This document shows, piece by piece, positions 26,296 through 35,760 of a DNA stretch of 64,000 nt (positions within the stretch are counted from its first letter, which is position 1; each line of letters begins with the position of its first letter). The DNA lies in contig NZ_JADEWO010000004.1 of NCBI RefSeq assembly GCF_015207605.1, positions 1 through 64,000 on the forward strand, given 5' to 3'. The DNA comes from Oculatella sp. LEGE 06141. GTDB lineage: Bacteria > Cyanobacteriota > Cyanobacteriia > Elainellales > Elainellaceae. The translations under genes and the position numbers were made by a program. The notes beneath the pieces are model-generated. The model ran no database searches. It was not told the origin of the DNA and worked only from the letters and a program-made list of their open reading frames with translations.

Positions 26296-26571
26296 GTGGC
26301 AAACGAAAAAGATAAGGCTCAAGATCAGTTCCTCTATCCCATCGCTCGCTATCGAGGCGAGTTTTCGCCAGAAAATCTGGCGTTTAATGCCAATCTGCAA
26401 GAGTTTGCTCAGCGGGTATCGTTGATTTGTGGCTTAGAAACGGGGGGCAAAGTTTCATCCGATGAAGCGTACGAACAGATCAAGCAGTTGTGGCATCAGT
26501 TCAAAGTATCGAAGGGCAACTTACTAGACGAGGAAAAACCACCCCCGCCCGAACTGCCGCCCGAACAGTAG
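26296..26571 (+). CDS. Conserved cyanobacterial small protein (DUF7219-like)
   Basis: This protein of about 91 residues has the stretch DQFLYPIARYRGEFSPENLAFNANLQEFAQRVS followed by LETGGKVSSDEAYEQIKQLW, which I recognise as a conserved cyanobacterial family of unknown function, probably DUF7219. I chose the GTG at 26296; an ATG at 26269 would add nine hydrophobic residues outside the conserved part. The C-terminus is Pro/Glu-rich. It is convergent with wecB, with 37 bases between the stops. Confidence 0.7.
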   Translation: MANEKDKAQDQFLYPIARYRGEFSPENLAFNANLQEFAQRVSLICGLETGGKVSSDEAYEQIKQLWHQFKVSKGNLLDEEKPPPPELPPEQ

Positions 26572-26608
26572 TGGTTTGATGTCCAAACTAATTCTGGAGT
26601 GCTTGCCT

Positions 26609-27715
26609 CTAAAGCCCAAAATAACGTTCAACGATGCTCAAAATCTGTTCGGAAGCGTGCCCGTCTCCAAACGGATTCACGGCAGTTGCCATAGTTTGGT
26701 AAGCTTGGCGATCGCTAAGCAGCTCAAATGCTGCCTTAAAGATGTGGTCTGGATGGGTGCCCACTAACTTGGCTGTACCCGCCTCGACCGCTTCTGGCCG
26801 TTCCGTTGTTTCGCGCAACACCAGAACGGGCTTTCCCAAACTGGGAGCTTCTTCTTGCAACCCACCGGAATCGGTGAGCAGTAAATAACACCGCTGAATG
26901 GCTCCCACCAGTTCGGCGTAGTCCAACGGCTCGGTCAAGAAGGCGCGGGGATGGTTGCCCAACATAGCGCTTAGCGGTTCTCGTACCGTTGGGTTACGGT
27001 GCAGCGGCAGCAGCAAGGCGGTATCAGGAAATGTTTCTAGAATCTGCAAAAAACCGTTCGCAATGTCTTGCAGCGGTTCTCCCCAGTTTTCGCGCCGATG
27101 AACAGTGGAAAGAATGACCCGATGTTGCTCCCAGTTCAGGTTGGGAATGTGGCAGGCGGGTTGTCTGGCGGCAACGGTTAGCAGTGCGTCAATTACGGTG
27201 TTGCCCGTTTGGTGAATATCCCCAACAACGCCCGATTGATGCAAGTGTTCAACTGATTTAGAGGTTGGTGCAAAGTGAAGCTGGGTTACTTGCGAGATCA
27301 GCCGTCGATTGGCTTCTTCCGGATACGGATTGTAGAGATCGTTGGTGCGAAGACCCGCTTCAACATGCCCCACCGGAATCTGTTGATAGAATGCAGCGAT
27401 CGCCGCCGCAAAAGCCGTGGTGGTGTCTCCTTGGACTAGAACAATATGTGGCTGAATCTCGTGAAACAGTTTTTCTAACCCGCTCAAACTGCGGCATGTG
27501 ATGTCGGTCAAGGTTTGCTTGTGCTGCATAATCGCCAGGTCGCGATCGGCAGTTAGCTCAAATAGTTGCATTACCTGTTCCACCATTTCGCGGTGTTGCC
27601 CGGTAAGAACGACATGGGTTTCAAACTGGGGCGATCGCTGAAATTGTTGGATCACTGGAGCCAGCTTAATCGCTTCTGGACGAGTCCCTAAAATGATACA
27701 AGCGCGAATTGGCAT
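26609..27715 (-). CDS. wecB: UDP-N-acetylglucosamine 2-epimerase (non-hydrolysing)
   Basis: This 368-residue enzyme converts UDP-GlcNAc to UDP-ManNAc for surface polysaccharide synthesis. It has the N-terminal GTRPEAIKLAPVI, the mid-protein VQGDTTTAFAAAIAAFY, VEAGLRTND and PYPEEANRR, and the C-terminal LTDSGGLQEEAPSLGKPVLVLRETTERPEA. All family signatures and the full length are present. No other glycan genes are adjacent. A miniature element lies 42 bases before the start, so the promoter may lie within or beyond it. Confidence 0.95.
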   Translation of the reverse strand: MPIRACIILGTRPEAIKLAPVIQQFQRSPQFETHVVLTGQHREMVEQVMQLFELTADRDLAIMQHKQTLTDITCRSLSGLEKLFHEIQPHIVLVQGDTTTAFAAAIAAFYQQIPVGHVEAGLRTNDLYNPYPEEANRRLISQVTQLHFAPTSKSVEHLHQSGVVGDIHQTGNTVIDALLTVAARQPACHIPNLNWEQHRVILSTVHRRENWGEPLQDIANGFLQILETFPDTALLLPLHRNPTVREPLSAMLGNHPRAFLTEPLDYAELVGAIQRCYLLLTDSGGLQEEAPSLGKPVLVLRETTERPEAVEAGTAKLVGTHPDHIFKAAFELLSDRQAYQTMATAVNPFGDGHASEQILSIVERYFGL

Positions 27716-27754
27716 GATAAAAATGAGACGCTAAAGATCAACAATAGAGGTAAG

Positions 27755-27888
27755 TAAGAGGTTGTTTGAAACGTAGCAAATGGACAGCATTCGCTTTCTA
27801 CATCTCCCGACTTGGGGAGCTTAGCACTTGCAGCAAGCCAGAAAAGGGGACGGTTCGAGTGGCCTCAGCCCCTTTGCACATCCTCTAA
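27755..27888 (-). repeat. MITE-like element B, diverged copy 3 (128 bases, TAA target duplication)
   Basis: The element (27758-27885) starts GAGGTTGTTTG and ends CACATCCTC, flanked by TAA on both sides. Interior pieces (GGAGCTTAGCACTT, CGGTTCGAGT) match copies 1 and 2, but the rest is degenerate, so it is an older insertion. It sits in the upstream region of wecB. Confidence 0.7.
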
Positions 27889-28024
27889 AACTTGTTTCTA
27901 TTAGCCGTTGGCTAACGCTGCTCGACACGAGCAGATCAATCTGTTGCCTACACTACACTTCATTCCCCCTTTGCGTCATGGCCTCTTGCCGCCTCATCAC
28001 TTAAAATTCATCACTTAATGAATC

Positions 28025-28882
28025 CTACGCAAACACAACTGTGCGGTTTCCATAGACCAGCACCCGATTTTGCAAGTGCAGCCTCACTGCCCTGGCCAGC
28101 ACCACGCGCTCCAAATCCTTGCCTTTACGAATCAGGTCGGCCACTTCATCGCGATGGCTCACCTTCACTACATCCTGTTCAATGATTGGGCCTTCATCTA
28201 AATCTTCGGTGACATAGTGGGCAGTTGCACCAATCAGTTTGACTCCTCGTTCATAGGCGCGATGATAGGGATTAGCCCCCGCAAAGGCAGGTAAAAAGGA
28301 GTGGTGAATATTGATCACGTGCGGAAATTGAGCCATGAAAGTGGGACTAAGAATCTGCATATATTTAGCCAGCACCACCAGATCGATGTCATATTGCTGC
28401 AACAGCGCCAGTTGCTGAGCTTCCTGCTCTGCTTTGGTGTCAGCGGCGATCGGCAGATGGTGATAGTCGATATCAAACTGTTGAGCAATGCTTTCTAGCT
28501 GGGGATGGTTGCTAATAATTAGCGGAATCTCTGCGGCAAATTCCCCAGCACGCTGTCGCCAGATCAGGTCGTACAGGCAATGGTCTTGCCGACTGACCCA
28601 AACTGCAATTCGCGGCCTGGTATCGGAAAAGTGAAGCTGCCAGTTGGCCTGTAGCGGTTGGGCGATCGCATTAAAGGCAGGGCCAATTAGCTCACGTGGC
28701 AGGTTGAATCCGTCCAGTTGCCATTCAATGCGCGTTAAAAACAGTCCCGCCGTACAATCGGTATGTTGGTCAGCATGAATAATATTGCCGCCATTGGAGT
28801 AGATGAAACTCGCAATCTTGGCAACCAACCCCCGTTGATCGGGGCAGGAAACTAACAGTGTGGCGGTGGGGCTGGATGGCAT
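28025..28882 (-). CDS. purU: Formyltetrahydrofolate deformylase
   Basis: This 285-residue enzyme hydrolyses 10-formyl-THF to formate and THF, balancing one-carbon pools. It has an N-terminal ACT-type regulatory domain (LLVSCPDQRGLVAKIASFIY) and a formyltransferase domain with VLAKYMQILS, NIHHSFLPAF (active-site Asn and His) and GATAHYVTEDLDEGPII (catalytic Asp). I chose the ATG at 28882, where the ACT domain begins; the open frame goes on to 29008. In a cyanobacterium it complements the glycine cleavage genes of this window, which produce methylene-THF. Confidence 0.95.
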   Translation of the reverse strand: MPSSPTATLLVSCPDQRGLVAKIASFIYSNGGNIIHADQHTDCTAGLFLTRIEWQLDGFNLPRELIGPAFNAIAQPLQANWQLHFSDTRPRIAVWVSRQDHCLYDLIWRQRAGEFAAEIPLIISNHPQLESIAQQFDIDYHHLPIAADTKAEQEAQQLALLQQYDIDLVVLAKYMQILSPTFMAQFPHVINIHHSFLPAFAGANPYHRAYERGVKLIGATAHYVTEDLDEGPIIEQDVVKVSHRDEVADLIRKGKDLERVVLARAVRLHLQNRVLVYGNRTVVFA

Positions 28883-29087
28883 ACGGACGACGTTGCAAAG
28901 GACACGCCTGAATACAGCAGACATTAGGATGCATCTTAACAGCCCAGGGGAAGTCATTCCACTCGAACGGCGCGTTCGGTAACATAGCGCTGTAGCGGCG
29001 CAATACACTCGTCGCTACAGTGCTACTTGGCTGGTTTGGTTAGATGGGTTTGATGCCCGATGCCAGAAACGGTAGCGATAGGCGAAA

Positions 29088-30050
29088 CTAAGCAGCAAAC
29101 TCCCACATCACCGGATTGTCGTCCAGTTGATCGGTAACGCCGCGCCCGATCGCGTCAATTTCAGTTAAGTCATCCTTTGTTAACTGAATCTCCATTGCTT
29201 TGGCATTTTGGGTCGCCTGATCGGCGTTACGCGCACCCACAATTGCACTGGTTTGAGGTTGAGCAATCAGCCATGCCAGTGCCAGTTGTGCCAGCGTACA
29301 CTGCTGGCGTTCGGCGATCGGGCGCAGTTTTGCCAGGGCATCCTGGGCACGTTGGTAGGTTTCCCCTTTGAACAGCTTGTTTTTGGCGCGAATATCACCC
29401 TCTTCAAACTGATGATCGGAGCCAAACCGTCCGGTTAATAATCCCTGGGCTAAGGCCGAATAGGCAATGATCGCAACGTTTTGCTCAACGCAATGGGGCA
29501 TTGTTTCTTGTTCAACTCCACGCCAAAACAGGTTGTAAGGCGGTTGAAGGCTATCAATTCGCCCAAATTGCATGGCTTCTGCAAGTTGCTCGCGTGAGAA
29601 ATTAGAAACGCCGATCGCTCGAATTTTCCCCTGCTGTTTTAATTCATTCAACGCCTTCATGGTTTCCTCGATCGGCACCACGTCGCTGTTGAATGTGCCA
29701 GCAGGCCAATGGATTTGATACAGGTCGATATAGTCCGTTTGCAACCGCTTCAATGAGTTTTCGCACGCCTCCAGCACCTGCTGATAGTGGAGGTGATTTG
29801 CAAACACCTTCGTCGCCAGAACGACTTTGTCTCGTACTCCAGATAATGCTTTGGCAACTAACTCTTCAGAATAGCCGTCCCCATACGCTTCAGCCGTGTC
29901 GAATGTGGTGATCCCGGCATCAAAGGCAGCTTTCATTGCGTCAATGACGGGTTGATCTTCAACGCCAACCCATCCAGATTTACCGGCTTGCCATGTCCCA
30001 AAAAGGATAGGAGTAATTTCAATCTCAGTGTTGCCGAGTCGTCGCGCCAT
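29088..30050 (-). CDS. Aldo/keto reductase
   Basis: This 320-residue NADPH-dependent TIM-barrel reductase has the catalytic tetrad visible: Asp and Tyr in FDTAEAYGDGYSEE, Lys in VLATKV, His in YQIHWP. The C-terminal cofactor segment is IVGARNADQATQN. Typical length. AAAGGAAAG stands upstream of the ATG. The substrate is unknown; cyanobacterial relatives reduce sugar or lipid aldehydes. Confidence 0.92.
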   Translation of the reverse strand: MARRLGNTEIEITPILFGTWQAGKSGWVGVEDQPVIDAMKAAFDAGITTFDTAEAYGDGYSEELVAKALSGVRDKVVLATKVFANHLHYQQVLEACENSLKRLQTDYIDLYQIHWPAGTFNSDVVPIEETMKALNELKQQGKIRAIGVSNFSREQLAEAMQFGRIDSLQPPYNLFWRGVEQETMPHCVEQNVAIIAYSALAQGLLTGRFGSDHQFEEGDIRAKNKLFKGETYQRAQDALAKLRPIAERQQCTLAQLALAWLIAQPQTSAIVGARNADQATQNAKAMEIQLTKDDLTEIDAIGRGVTDQLDDNPVMWEFAA

Positions 30051-30117
30051 GTTTACTTTCCTTTACAGCCTTACTGCATCCATGCTTAGAAATTTTGGTT
30101 GCAAATGTCCAGTGCCT

Positions 30118-30873
30118 CTAGAAAGATTCTGGGGCGATCGCGCCATGATGGCGGTTTGAGCGACACGGCACCACGGGCTGATCTGCCAGATGTCCTAAAT
30201 TGACAGATTCTAATAACACCGTCCATGCCCTGGCAACATCAGCATCGTGCGGTTGAGATTGACGCAATGTCGCCAGGGTCATCAACGCATCCTGCCAAAT
30301 TCCGGCTGCGGCGTAAAGAGCGGGGCGATCGCTGGCAGTTGCCGTCTCCAATTGCTGAGTTAGGGCAGTATCCGGTTCAATCCGCTGAATCCATCCCTCA
30401 GTTACCACATCAGCCGATCGATCCTGCTCATTGCAAATGACAGCAAAATACCAGTGATAGTCCAGACCGATTTCCAAAGCAGGCAGGTCTGTCGGATTGG
30501 GCAAACTCATAATGCCCCCCGTCTCGTCCGGTTGAAAAGTGGTCTTGTAAACCTCCTGGTCGTTGGCATCTAGCAGCGTGAATTCCAGTTGGGCTGCCGT
30601 GTTGGGCGGCAAATACCAGAAGAGATCTGGACGTTCCGACACCGTCAAACTCAAGTTGGACTCTGGCATCAGGGCCGTAAGCGCTGTTTGTCCCGCGATG
30701 CAACCGCCGCGCGTGCCGCCGCCGACCCGTCGTCCGGGGAGTCCTCGCTGTGGTGGCACAAACTCCTGGGCTAAGGCAGCCAGTGGCATTCCGTGAATTA
30801 AGCCCATCGCTAGGACGATCTGAACTAGCCTTAGCGCCAGTGGAAGGGAGTAAAATCGGTTGAGTTGAGGCAT
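30118..30873 (-). CDS. DUF928 family exported protein
   Basis: This 251-residue protein has a signal peptide (hydrophobic segment about residues 14-34, ending in ALAQ). The mature N-terminus PGRRVGGGTRG and the following LTALMPESNLSLTVSERPDLFWYLPP are hallmarks of DUF928, a family found mainly in cyanobacteria, often near CHAT or two-component genes. Four cysteines are scattered (residues 58, 155, 233 among them). Function unknown; probably periplasmic. Confidence 0.85.
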   Translation of the reverse strand: MPQLNRFYSLPLALRLVQIVLAMGLIHGMPLAALAQEFVPPQRGLPGRRVGGGTRGGCIAGQTALTALMPESNLSLTVSERPDLFWYLPPNTAAQLEFTLLDANDQEVYKTTFQPDETGGIMSLPNPTDLPALEIGLDYHWYFAVICNEQDRSADVVTEGWIQRIEPDTALTQQLETATASDRPALYAAAGIWQDALMTLATLRQSQPHDADVARAWTVLLESVNLGHLADQPVVPCRSNRHHGAIAPESF

Positions 30874-30972
30874 TTTCTAGGCTGTTGGGCTATTTCCTGC
30901 CATTACACTACATTCTATCCCTGTCTTTAACCGGATAAACGCTCTACTCGATTAGCCGAGATTGCCCTACCG

Positions 30973-33618
30973 CTAACCGTGATCGGCAGAGGCGGTCGCC
31001 CCTCGCACTAAAATTACCGTCTGGTTGCTGTGACGGGCGATCGCCTCTGGAATGTTGCCGCTGATCACCTGTTTCAGCAATCCTTCTCGGCTGGCTCCCA
31101 GCATGATGACGTCAGTCGCCTCTTGCTGGGCAAGTTGAGTCACCACTTCTGGTACCGAATTGCCCCAAACGGGCAGAGCCGCAACCGGGCAGTTGAGCCG
31201 ATCGCTCAGGTCTGCCACAACTGCCGTTAACTGGGTGGTGTCGGGCTTTTGTTGATGAGCTTCGAAGATCTGACAAATCAGCACATCCGGCTGCTCTGCC
31301 AGAGCCGTTAGAGCCGGTAACAGTTGCAGCGCTTCCTGGGCATTTGGCCCCCCTGCAATCGGCACTAACCAGCGATTGAACTGTTTGAATTCCTCCAGTT
31401 TGACTAATATCACCTCACAGGCAGCCTGCCGGATCAATGTGTCCACCGCATTGCCAAAGACCCGTCCGGGGGTGCTGGTACTGCCCTTCCAACCCATCAA
31501 CGTTAAATCAATATGCCGTTCTTTGATGCATTCCAACATGGCCTGAGCCGCATCATGAGCAACTCGCGCTTGGGTATGCACTGGAACTTGCCATTTTTGC
31601 CCAAAGTGTTCTGCCTGTCGCAATAAGCGGCGACTCATCGTCGTGCGAACTGTTGTTTCTGCGGGTGAATGGCTGCGAGGCACAATGATGACGTGCAAAC
31701 ACTCCAATTCATAGTCGCGATCGCGGGCAATTGCTGCCGCCAACTTCAGCAACAAAGGTGCTGTACGAGGATTACTCAACGGTACGAGAATCCGTCCAGC
31801 CCCAACGGCAGGCGATCGCGTTTGGTACACCACATACGAGGGTTCTGGCTGAGGCCCAAACTGCCTGGTTTCTCCGCTCAAATAATCAGACTCGGCTCGG
31901 ATAATATCAGCCCGGGTAATAATGCCAACCAGTTTATGCCCCTCGGTCACTGGCAAACGGCTGAGCTTAAACCGATTGAGTAAGTAAAGCACCTGAGTCA
32001 GCGGGTCTTTTGGGCTAACGGTCACAGGTTGAGGTGTCATGATGTCCCGTAGGAACACCTCTGCGGTGCTGGACGAGCGGCGTGTCATATCCGCCAGATC
32101 CGATTGCGTCACAATGCCAACCAGTTTATCGCCGTCTACCACTGGAAATCCCCGATGGTGGGAACGCGAGAAAGCCTGCATCGCTTCAGATACAGGCAAG
32201 TGGCTAGAAAGCGTTTCAACTCGACGCTGCATCAAGGTGGCTGCTGTCAGAGTCGTCCATAAGTTGCCGTTTCCCGTCGCATCCTTTTCCAGGTCGATGC
32301 CGTTCCAGGCCAGTAAGCGGCTATAGATTGAGCCACTAGCAAAGCGATCGGCCACCAAATAAGCAATCACAGACCCAATCATCAGCGGCAAGACCATGTT
32401 GAAGTCGGTTGTCATTTCAAACACAATCACGATCGCTGTAATTGGGCCTCTGGTAACAGCACTGAAAAAGGCTCCCATCCCCGCTAAAGCATAGGTTGTG
32501 GTTGAGCCAATTCCTGGAAACGCCTCTGAAGGCAAGCCCAGTAAGGGTTCAATACTATGTGCCGAGAATCCAACCAAATAGCCAAGGGATGATCCCAAGA
32601 TCAGCGCTGGAGCAAAAATTCCTCCTGGTGCCCCAGAGCCATAGGCAACCAGGGTCAGGCAAAACTTGACAACAAATGCCAGCAAAATGACCTGCCACTG
32701 AGCCTCGCCTCGGTTCACAAATTCCTGTAACCCAGTGCTGTCTCGAAAGGCGGCTGGCAGCATCACCACGATCGCTCCGGTAATCAGCCCTGCCAGCCCA
32801 ATCTTCCACGGCAATCCCAGCTTTATAACGCGACGATAGAAAGCCAGACTGACAAAAATTCCATTACTAAACAACGCGCCGAGCAAGCCAGCCAGTAGCC
32901 CCAGCACAATAAAAAACGGCACATCCTCCAGTGAAAAACTGGCCTGAAGTTCAGTCATGCTGGGTGCAAGATTGAGTCCCTGATCGCCCAATAATCGGGA
33001 GACGACGGCTCCCACAAACGATGCCAAAATCGCCGTACCCAGGGTCAATCCAGAAAAGTCTTGCAGAAACTCTTCCACCACAAACAGTACGCCTGCGATC
33101 GGGGCATTAAATCCTGCTGCCAGCCCTGCCGCTGCTCCCGCTGCTAACAATTGACGACGATATTCGGGGGAGGTGGGAATCCACTGGCTGAGCTGTGCCG
33201 CCAGAGCCGCGCCTACCTGCACTGTTGGCCCCTGCCGCCCCAAGTTAAACCCCGATCCCATGATCAAGATGACGCTCATCATCTTGGCGATCGCCACCCG
33301 TAAATTGAGGGCGATCGGTACGTTTGCCAGAGCCGCTTTCACCTGCGGAATGCCGCTACCTGCCGCCTCTGGTGCCAACCGTTCCACGAGCCATCCGGCT
33401 AAAAAACCGCCAACCAACCCAATCAGCGGCAAGGTTATCCAGGCTGGAAACGCATAGGATGCATAAACTCGCCATCCTCCCAACCATCCCACCCCTTGCT
33501 TGAGCAAAACAGCGGCTAACCCTGAGACCACTCCAATCACACATGCTTCAAAAATGGCGAGGCGTTTTGATCCCAATAGCAAGTGACGTAACTGCCGAGG
33601 GATAGAAAGAGACCACAT
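30973..33618 (-). CDS. ClC chloride transporter fused to CBS pair and two universal-stress domains
   Basis: This is an 881-residue membrane protein. The ClC core (about 1-440) has GSGIPQV (87-93), GRQGPTVQ (127-134), the internal FVVEEF (Glu183) and GSGAPGGIFAPAL. The gating Glu found in proton-coupled ClC exchangers (GREGP) is Gln129 here, which in model transporters abolishes proton coupling, so chloride channel-like or uniport behaviour is likely. Two CBS domains follow (about 460-590; HHRGFPVVDGDKLVGIVTQSDL and SRLPVTEGHKLVGIITRADI), then two tandem UspA-like domains (about 610-875) probably sensing nucleotides. It is a single polypeptide joining transport and energy sensing. Confidence 0.93.
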   Translation of the reverse strand: MWSLSIPRQLRHLLLGSKRLAIFEACVIGVVSGLAAVLLKQGVGWLGGWRVYASYAFPAWITLPLIGLVGGFLAGWLVERLAPEAAGSGIPQVKAALANVPIALNLRVAIAKMMSVILIMGSGFNLGRQGPTVQVGAALAAQLSQWIPTSPEYRRQLLAAGAAAGLAAGFNAPIAGVLFVVEEFLQDFSGLTLGTAILASFVGAVVSRLLGDQGLNLAPSMTELQASFSLEDVPFFIVLGLLAGLLGALFSNGIFVSLAFYRRVIKLGLPWKIGLAGLITGAIVVMLPAAFRDSTGLQEFVNRGEAQWQVILLAFVVKFCLTLVAYGSGAPGGIFAPALILGSSLGYLVGFSAHSIEPLLGLPSEAFPGIGSTTTYALAGMGAFFSAVTRGPITAIVIVFEMTTDFNMVLPLMIGSVIAYLVADRFASGSIYSRLLAWNGIDLEKDATGNGNLWTTLTAATLMQRRVETLSSHLPVSEAMQAFSRSHHRGFPVVDGDKLVGIVTQSDLADMTRRSSSTAEVFLRDIMTPQPVTVSPKDPLTQVLYLLNRFKLSRLPVTEGHKLVGIITRADIIRAESDYLSGETRQFGPQPEPSYVVYQTRSPAVGAGRILVPLSNPRTAPLLLKLAAAIARDRDYELECLHVIIVPRSHSPAETTVRTTMSRRLLRQAEHFGQKWQVPVHTQARVAHDAAQAMLECIKERHIDLTLMGWKGSTSTPGRVFGNAVDTLIRQAACEVILVKLEEFKQFNRWLVPIAGGPNAQEALQLLPALTALAEQPDVLICQIFEAHQQKPDTTQLTAVVADLSDRLNCPVAALPVWGNSVPEVVTQLAQQEATDVIMLGASREGLLKQVISGNIPEAIARHSNQTVILVRGATASADHG

Positions 33619-33743
33619 GGAGCTAGACGCAATGAAGGAAGAAAGGCTGATACCACCCCATCACCCCCGATCGCCAGGTCGGTTCACGGTGGTGAGCTAT
33701 CTGCTACGAGCCAGATATCCTCTAAGCGTAGTGCAATAAAGCG

Positions 33744-33778
33744 CAAAAAAAGGTAGGGAGCTAACAGCTCCCTACCTG
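33744..33778 (-). terminator. Rho-independent terminator of the DUF1997 gene
   Basis: A 12-base perfect stem (33751-33762 and 33767-33778) with a 4-base loop is followed on the minus strand by seven T (complement of 33744-33750). It lies about 105 bases past the DUF1997 stop. Confidence 0.85.
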
Positions 33779-33882
33779 GTACTAGCACTTCGAATGGTTC
33801 AATAAGGTTCAATGCAGACCACAGCGCTGTTCGATTGGGACTATCCCTACCAGCGTGCGTCAGTTATGTCGGAGATGCGATG

Positions 33883-34578
33883 CTACTTCTTTCGCTTTTT
33901 AGGAAATGGAATATCCATCACCGAGTGAAAATCTTGTTGCACTTTGTGGGTCAGGCGATGAGACACCTGGCGTACAATTTGGTTGAGCAGGCGATCGCCC
34001 GTCGTTTGAATTAGAGACTTTGGCAGTGCTTGAATAAAGCGAGGAAATTGGATGGAGACGGTCAGATTCAGCTCCCATTCCACCTGAGTCAGGATAGAGG
34101 GGAGGGTTGATGTTGCCTCAGCCAGGTTAGTTTCTGCCTGAACAAGCTGTAAAGCGGCTTGAAAATCGACTTCATAGCCGGGAGGAACGTAGTCTGGAAT
34201 TGGAATGGTTTTGATGCGGTAAACGCCTTGCTCTTGCGGCAGCAAGTCTAAACCAATTTTGGGTTCAACATCGTAGCCGAAGGAGCCAAACCGCCCAATG
34301 GTGAGGGCATAGCCGTTCTCGCCAACAGGTTCTGCTGTCATGGGGTGGGCACACCGCTGAAACCAACCCCGATGTGCATCTAGATATTGGGCGACAGTCT
34401 GTGCATCAGCATACATTTCCATGCAGCTTGAAAAGAACCCGTGGAAGTGAGACGGTTCACAACCGATGCGGGCTGCGTCTTCTACACCGGAAGAGTGGCT
34501 ATCAATGAAGTCAGATGTTACACCCAGTATCGATTTAGAAGCATCTAAAGGCTGATGTTCTGCTGAATTTGCCTGCAT
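33883..34578 (-). CDS. DUF1997 family protein
   Basis: This 231-residue protein belongs to the DUF1997 family of cyanobacteria and plastids. Landmarks are the segment around VAQYLDAHRGWFQRCAHPMTAEPVGENGYALTIGRFG, then VEPKIGLDLLP and the final IVRQVSHRLTHKVQQDFH. It has a START-like/lipid-carrier flavour in the middle. The role is unknown; no membrane segments. The end is very basic (PKKRKK). Confidence 0.85.
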   Translation of the reverse strand: MQANSAEHQPLDASKSILGVTSDFIDSHSSGVEDAARIGCEPSHFHGFFSSCMEMYADAQTVAQYLDAHRGWFQRCAHPMTAEPVGENGYALTIGRFGSFGYDVEPKIGLDLLPQEQGVYRIKTIPIPDYVPPGYEVDFQAALQLVQAETNLAEATSTLPSILTQVEWELNLTVSIQFPRFIQALPKSLIQTTGDRLLNQIVRQVSHRLTHKVQQDFHSVMDIPFPKKRKK

Positions 34579-35077
34579 AAACCTGCGTTCCTGCTATGTT
34601 GCCATCTATTCTTCAGGTTTGCTAAATCAGGTCAGCTTGCCCGTGAGTGAAAGATCTCAACGATAACGTTGCTGATACCCAAGGATGTAACCTGCATTCA
34701 ATACAAGCTGATTAATCAACTCGATATCTGAATGAGAATCCTTAAACCTCTATCTTGCGGAAGTCTATCGGTCGAGCGATAACCCCTTAGTTCGTTCAGC
34801 ATATCCTGTTACTTAAAAGCATGACCACCTTTTAATTACGGAGAGGTGTATGAGGGTTTGCCTGGTTTGCCAAGGGCAACCTGATTGATTTACGGAGAAA
34901 TCGTTGACAGATTACCCTTGCCGACAGACCTAGATGACTACACGGATTGCTAATAGGTTTCCTCATCTTTCTTAGCAAATTTTGTGGAAAAATCAATAGA
35001 ATTTGACCTATTTGCTTTGTCCTTTTCGTATGGTTCACCCCAATTAGTTCAACCCATTAATTAATAGAGTAGAGACT
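34579..35077. other. 499-base stretch without a gene
   Basis: An AT-rich region between divergent genes, with no convincing frame. A minus frame at 34832-35038 has basic, low-complexity content and no motif. Two promoters are expected here, but I cannot place them. Confidence 0.35.
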
Positions 35078-35737
35078 ATGAAAGCATTTGTAGCAGGAGC
35101 TACTGGTGAAACGGGACGCCGGATTGTTCAGGAGTTAGTGCAGCGAAATATCCCGGTTCGGGCGCTTGTTCGTGATCTGGAAAAAGGGCGACAAATACTG
35201 CCTGCTGAAGCTGAACTGGTAGTGGGCGACGTGCTAAAGCCAGACAGCCTCCGGAGTGCGATCGCTGACTGTACAGTTCTTATTTCTGCCACTGGGGCGG
35301 CTCCCAGCTTTGACCCGACAGGCCCCTATAAGGTTGATTACGAGGGCAATAAGCACCTGGTGGACGTTGCCAGAGAAAAAGGAATTCAGCAGTTCGTGAT
35401 GGTGTCTTCGCTGTGTGCTTCGCAGTTTTTCCACCCGCTCAACCTGTTCTGGTTGATTTTGTACTGGAAAAAGCAAGCAGAGGACTATCTTCAGAAGAGC
35501 GGCTTACCCTATACGATTGTGCGTCCCGGCGGGCTGAAAAACGAAGATAACTCTAACTCGATCGTCATGTCTGGGGCAGATACATTGTCGGAAGGCAGCA
35601 TCCCGCGCACCAAAGTGGCTCAAGTTTGTGTGGAAGCTCTGTTTCAACCGGCATCCAAGAACAAAATTGTCGAAATTGTGGCCAAGCCAGAAGCGCCAGC
35701 TAAGCCATTTGAAGAACTATTTGTTGGGGTGGCGTAG
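35078..35737 (+). CDS. NAD(P)-binding Rossmann protein (atypical SDR, Tic62/Ycf39-like)
   Basis: This 219-residue atypical short-chain dehydrogenase has the nucleotide motif GATGETGRR (about residues 7-15), VGDVLKPDSL, and VDYEGNKHLVDVAREKGIQQFVMVSSL, then YWKKQAEDYLQKSGLPYTIVRPGGL, which carries the shifted active site. Such proteins bind NADPH and in cyanobacteria and plastids often have chaperone-like or photosystem-assembly roles. It may form a run with the lysozyme-like gene 24 bases on. Confidence 0.87.
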   Translation: MKAFVAGATGETGRRIVQELVQRNIPVRALVRDLEKGRQILPAEAELVVGDVLKPDSLRSAIADCTVLISATGAAPSFDPTGPYKVDYEGNKHLVDVAREKGIQQFVMVSSLCASQFFHPLNLFWLILYWKKQAEDYLQKSGLPYTIVRPGGLKNEDNSNSIVMSGADTLSEGSIPRTKVAQVCVEALFQPASKNKIVEIVAKPEAPAKPFEELFVGVA

Positions 35738-35760
35738 CTGCCGACTAAAATGGGGGACAG

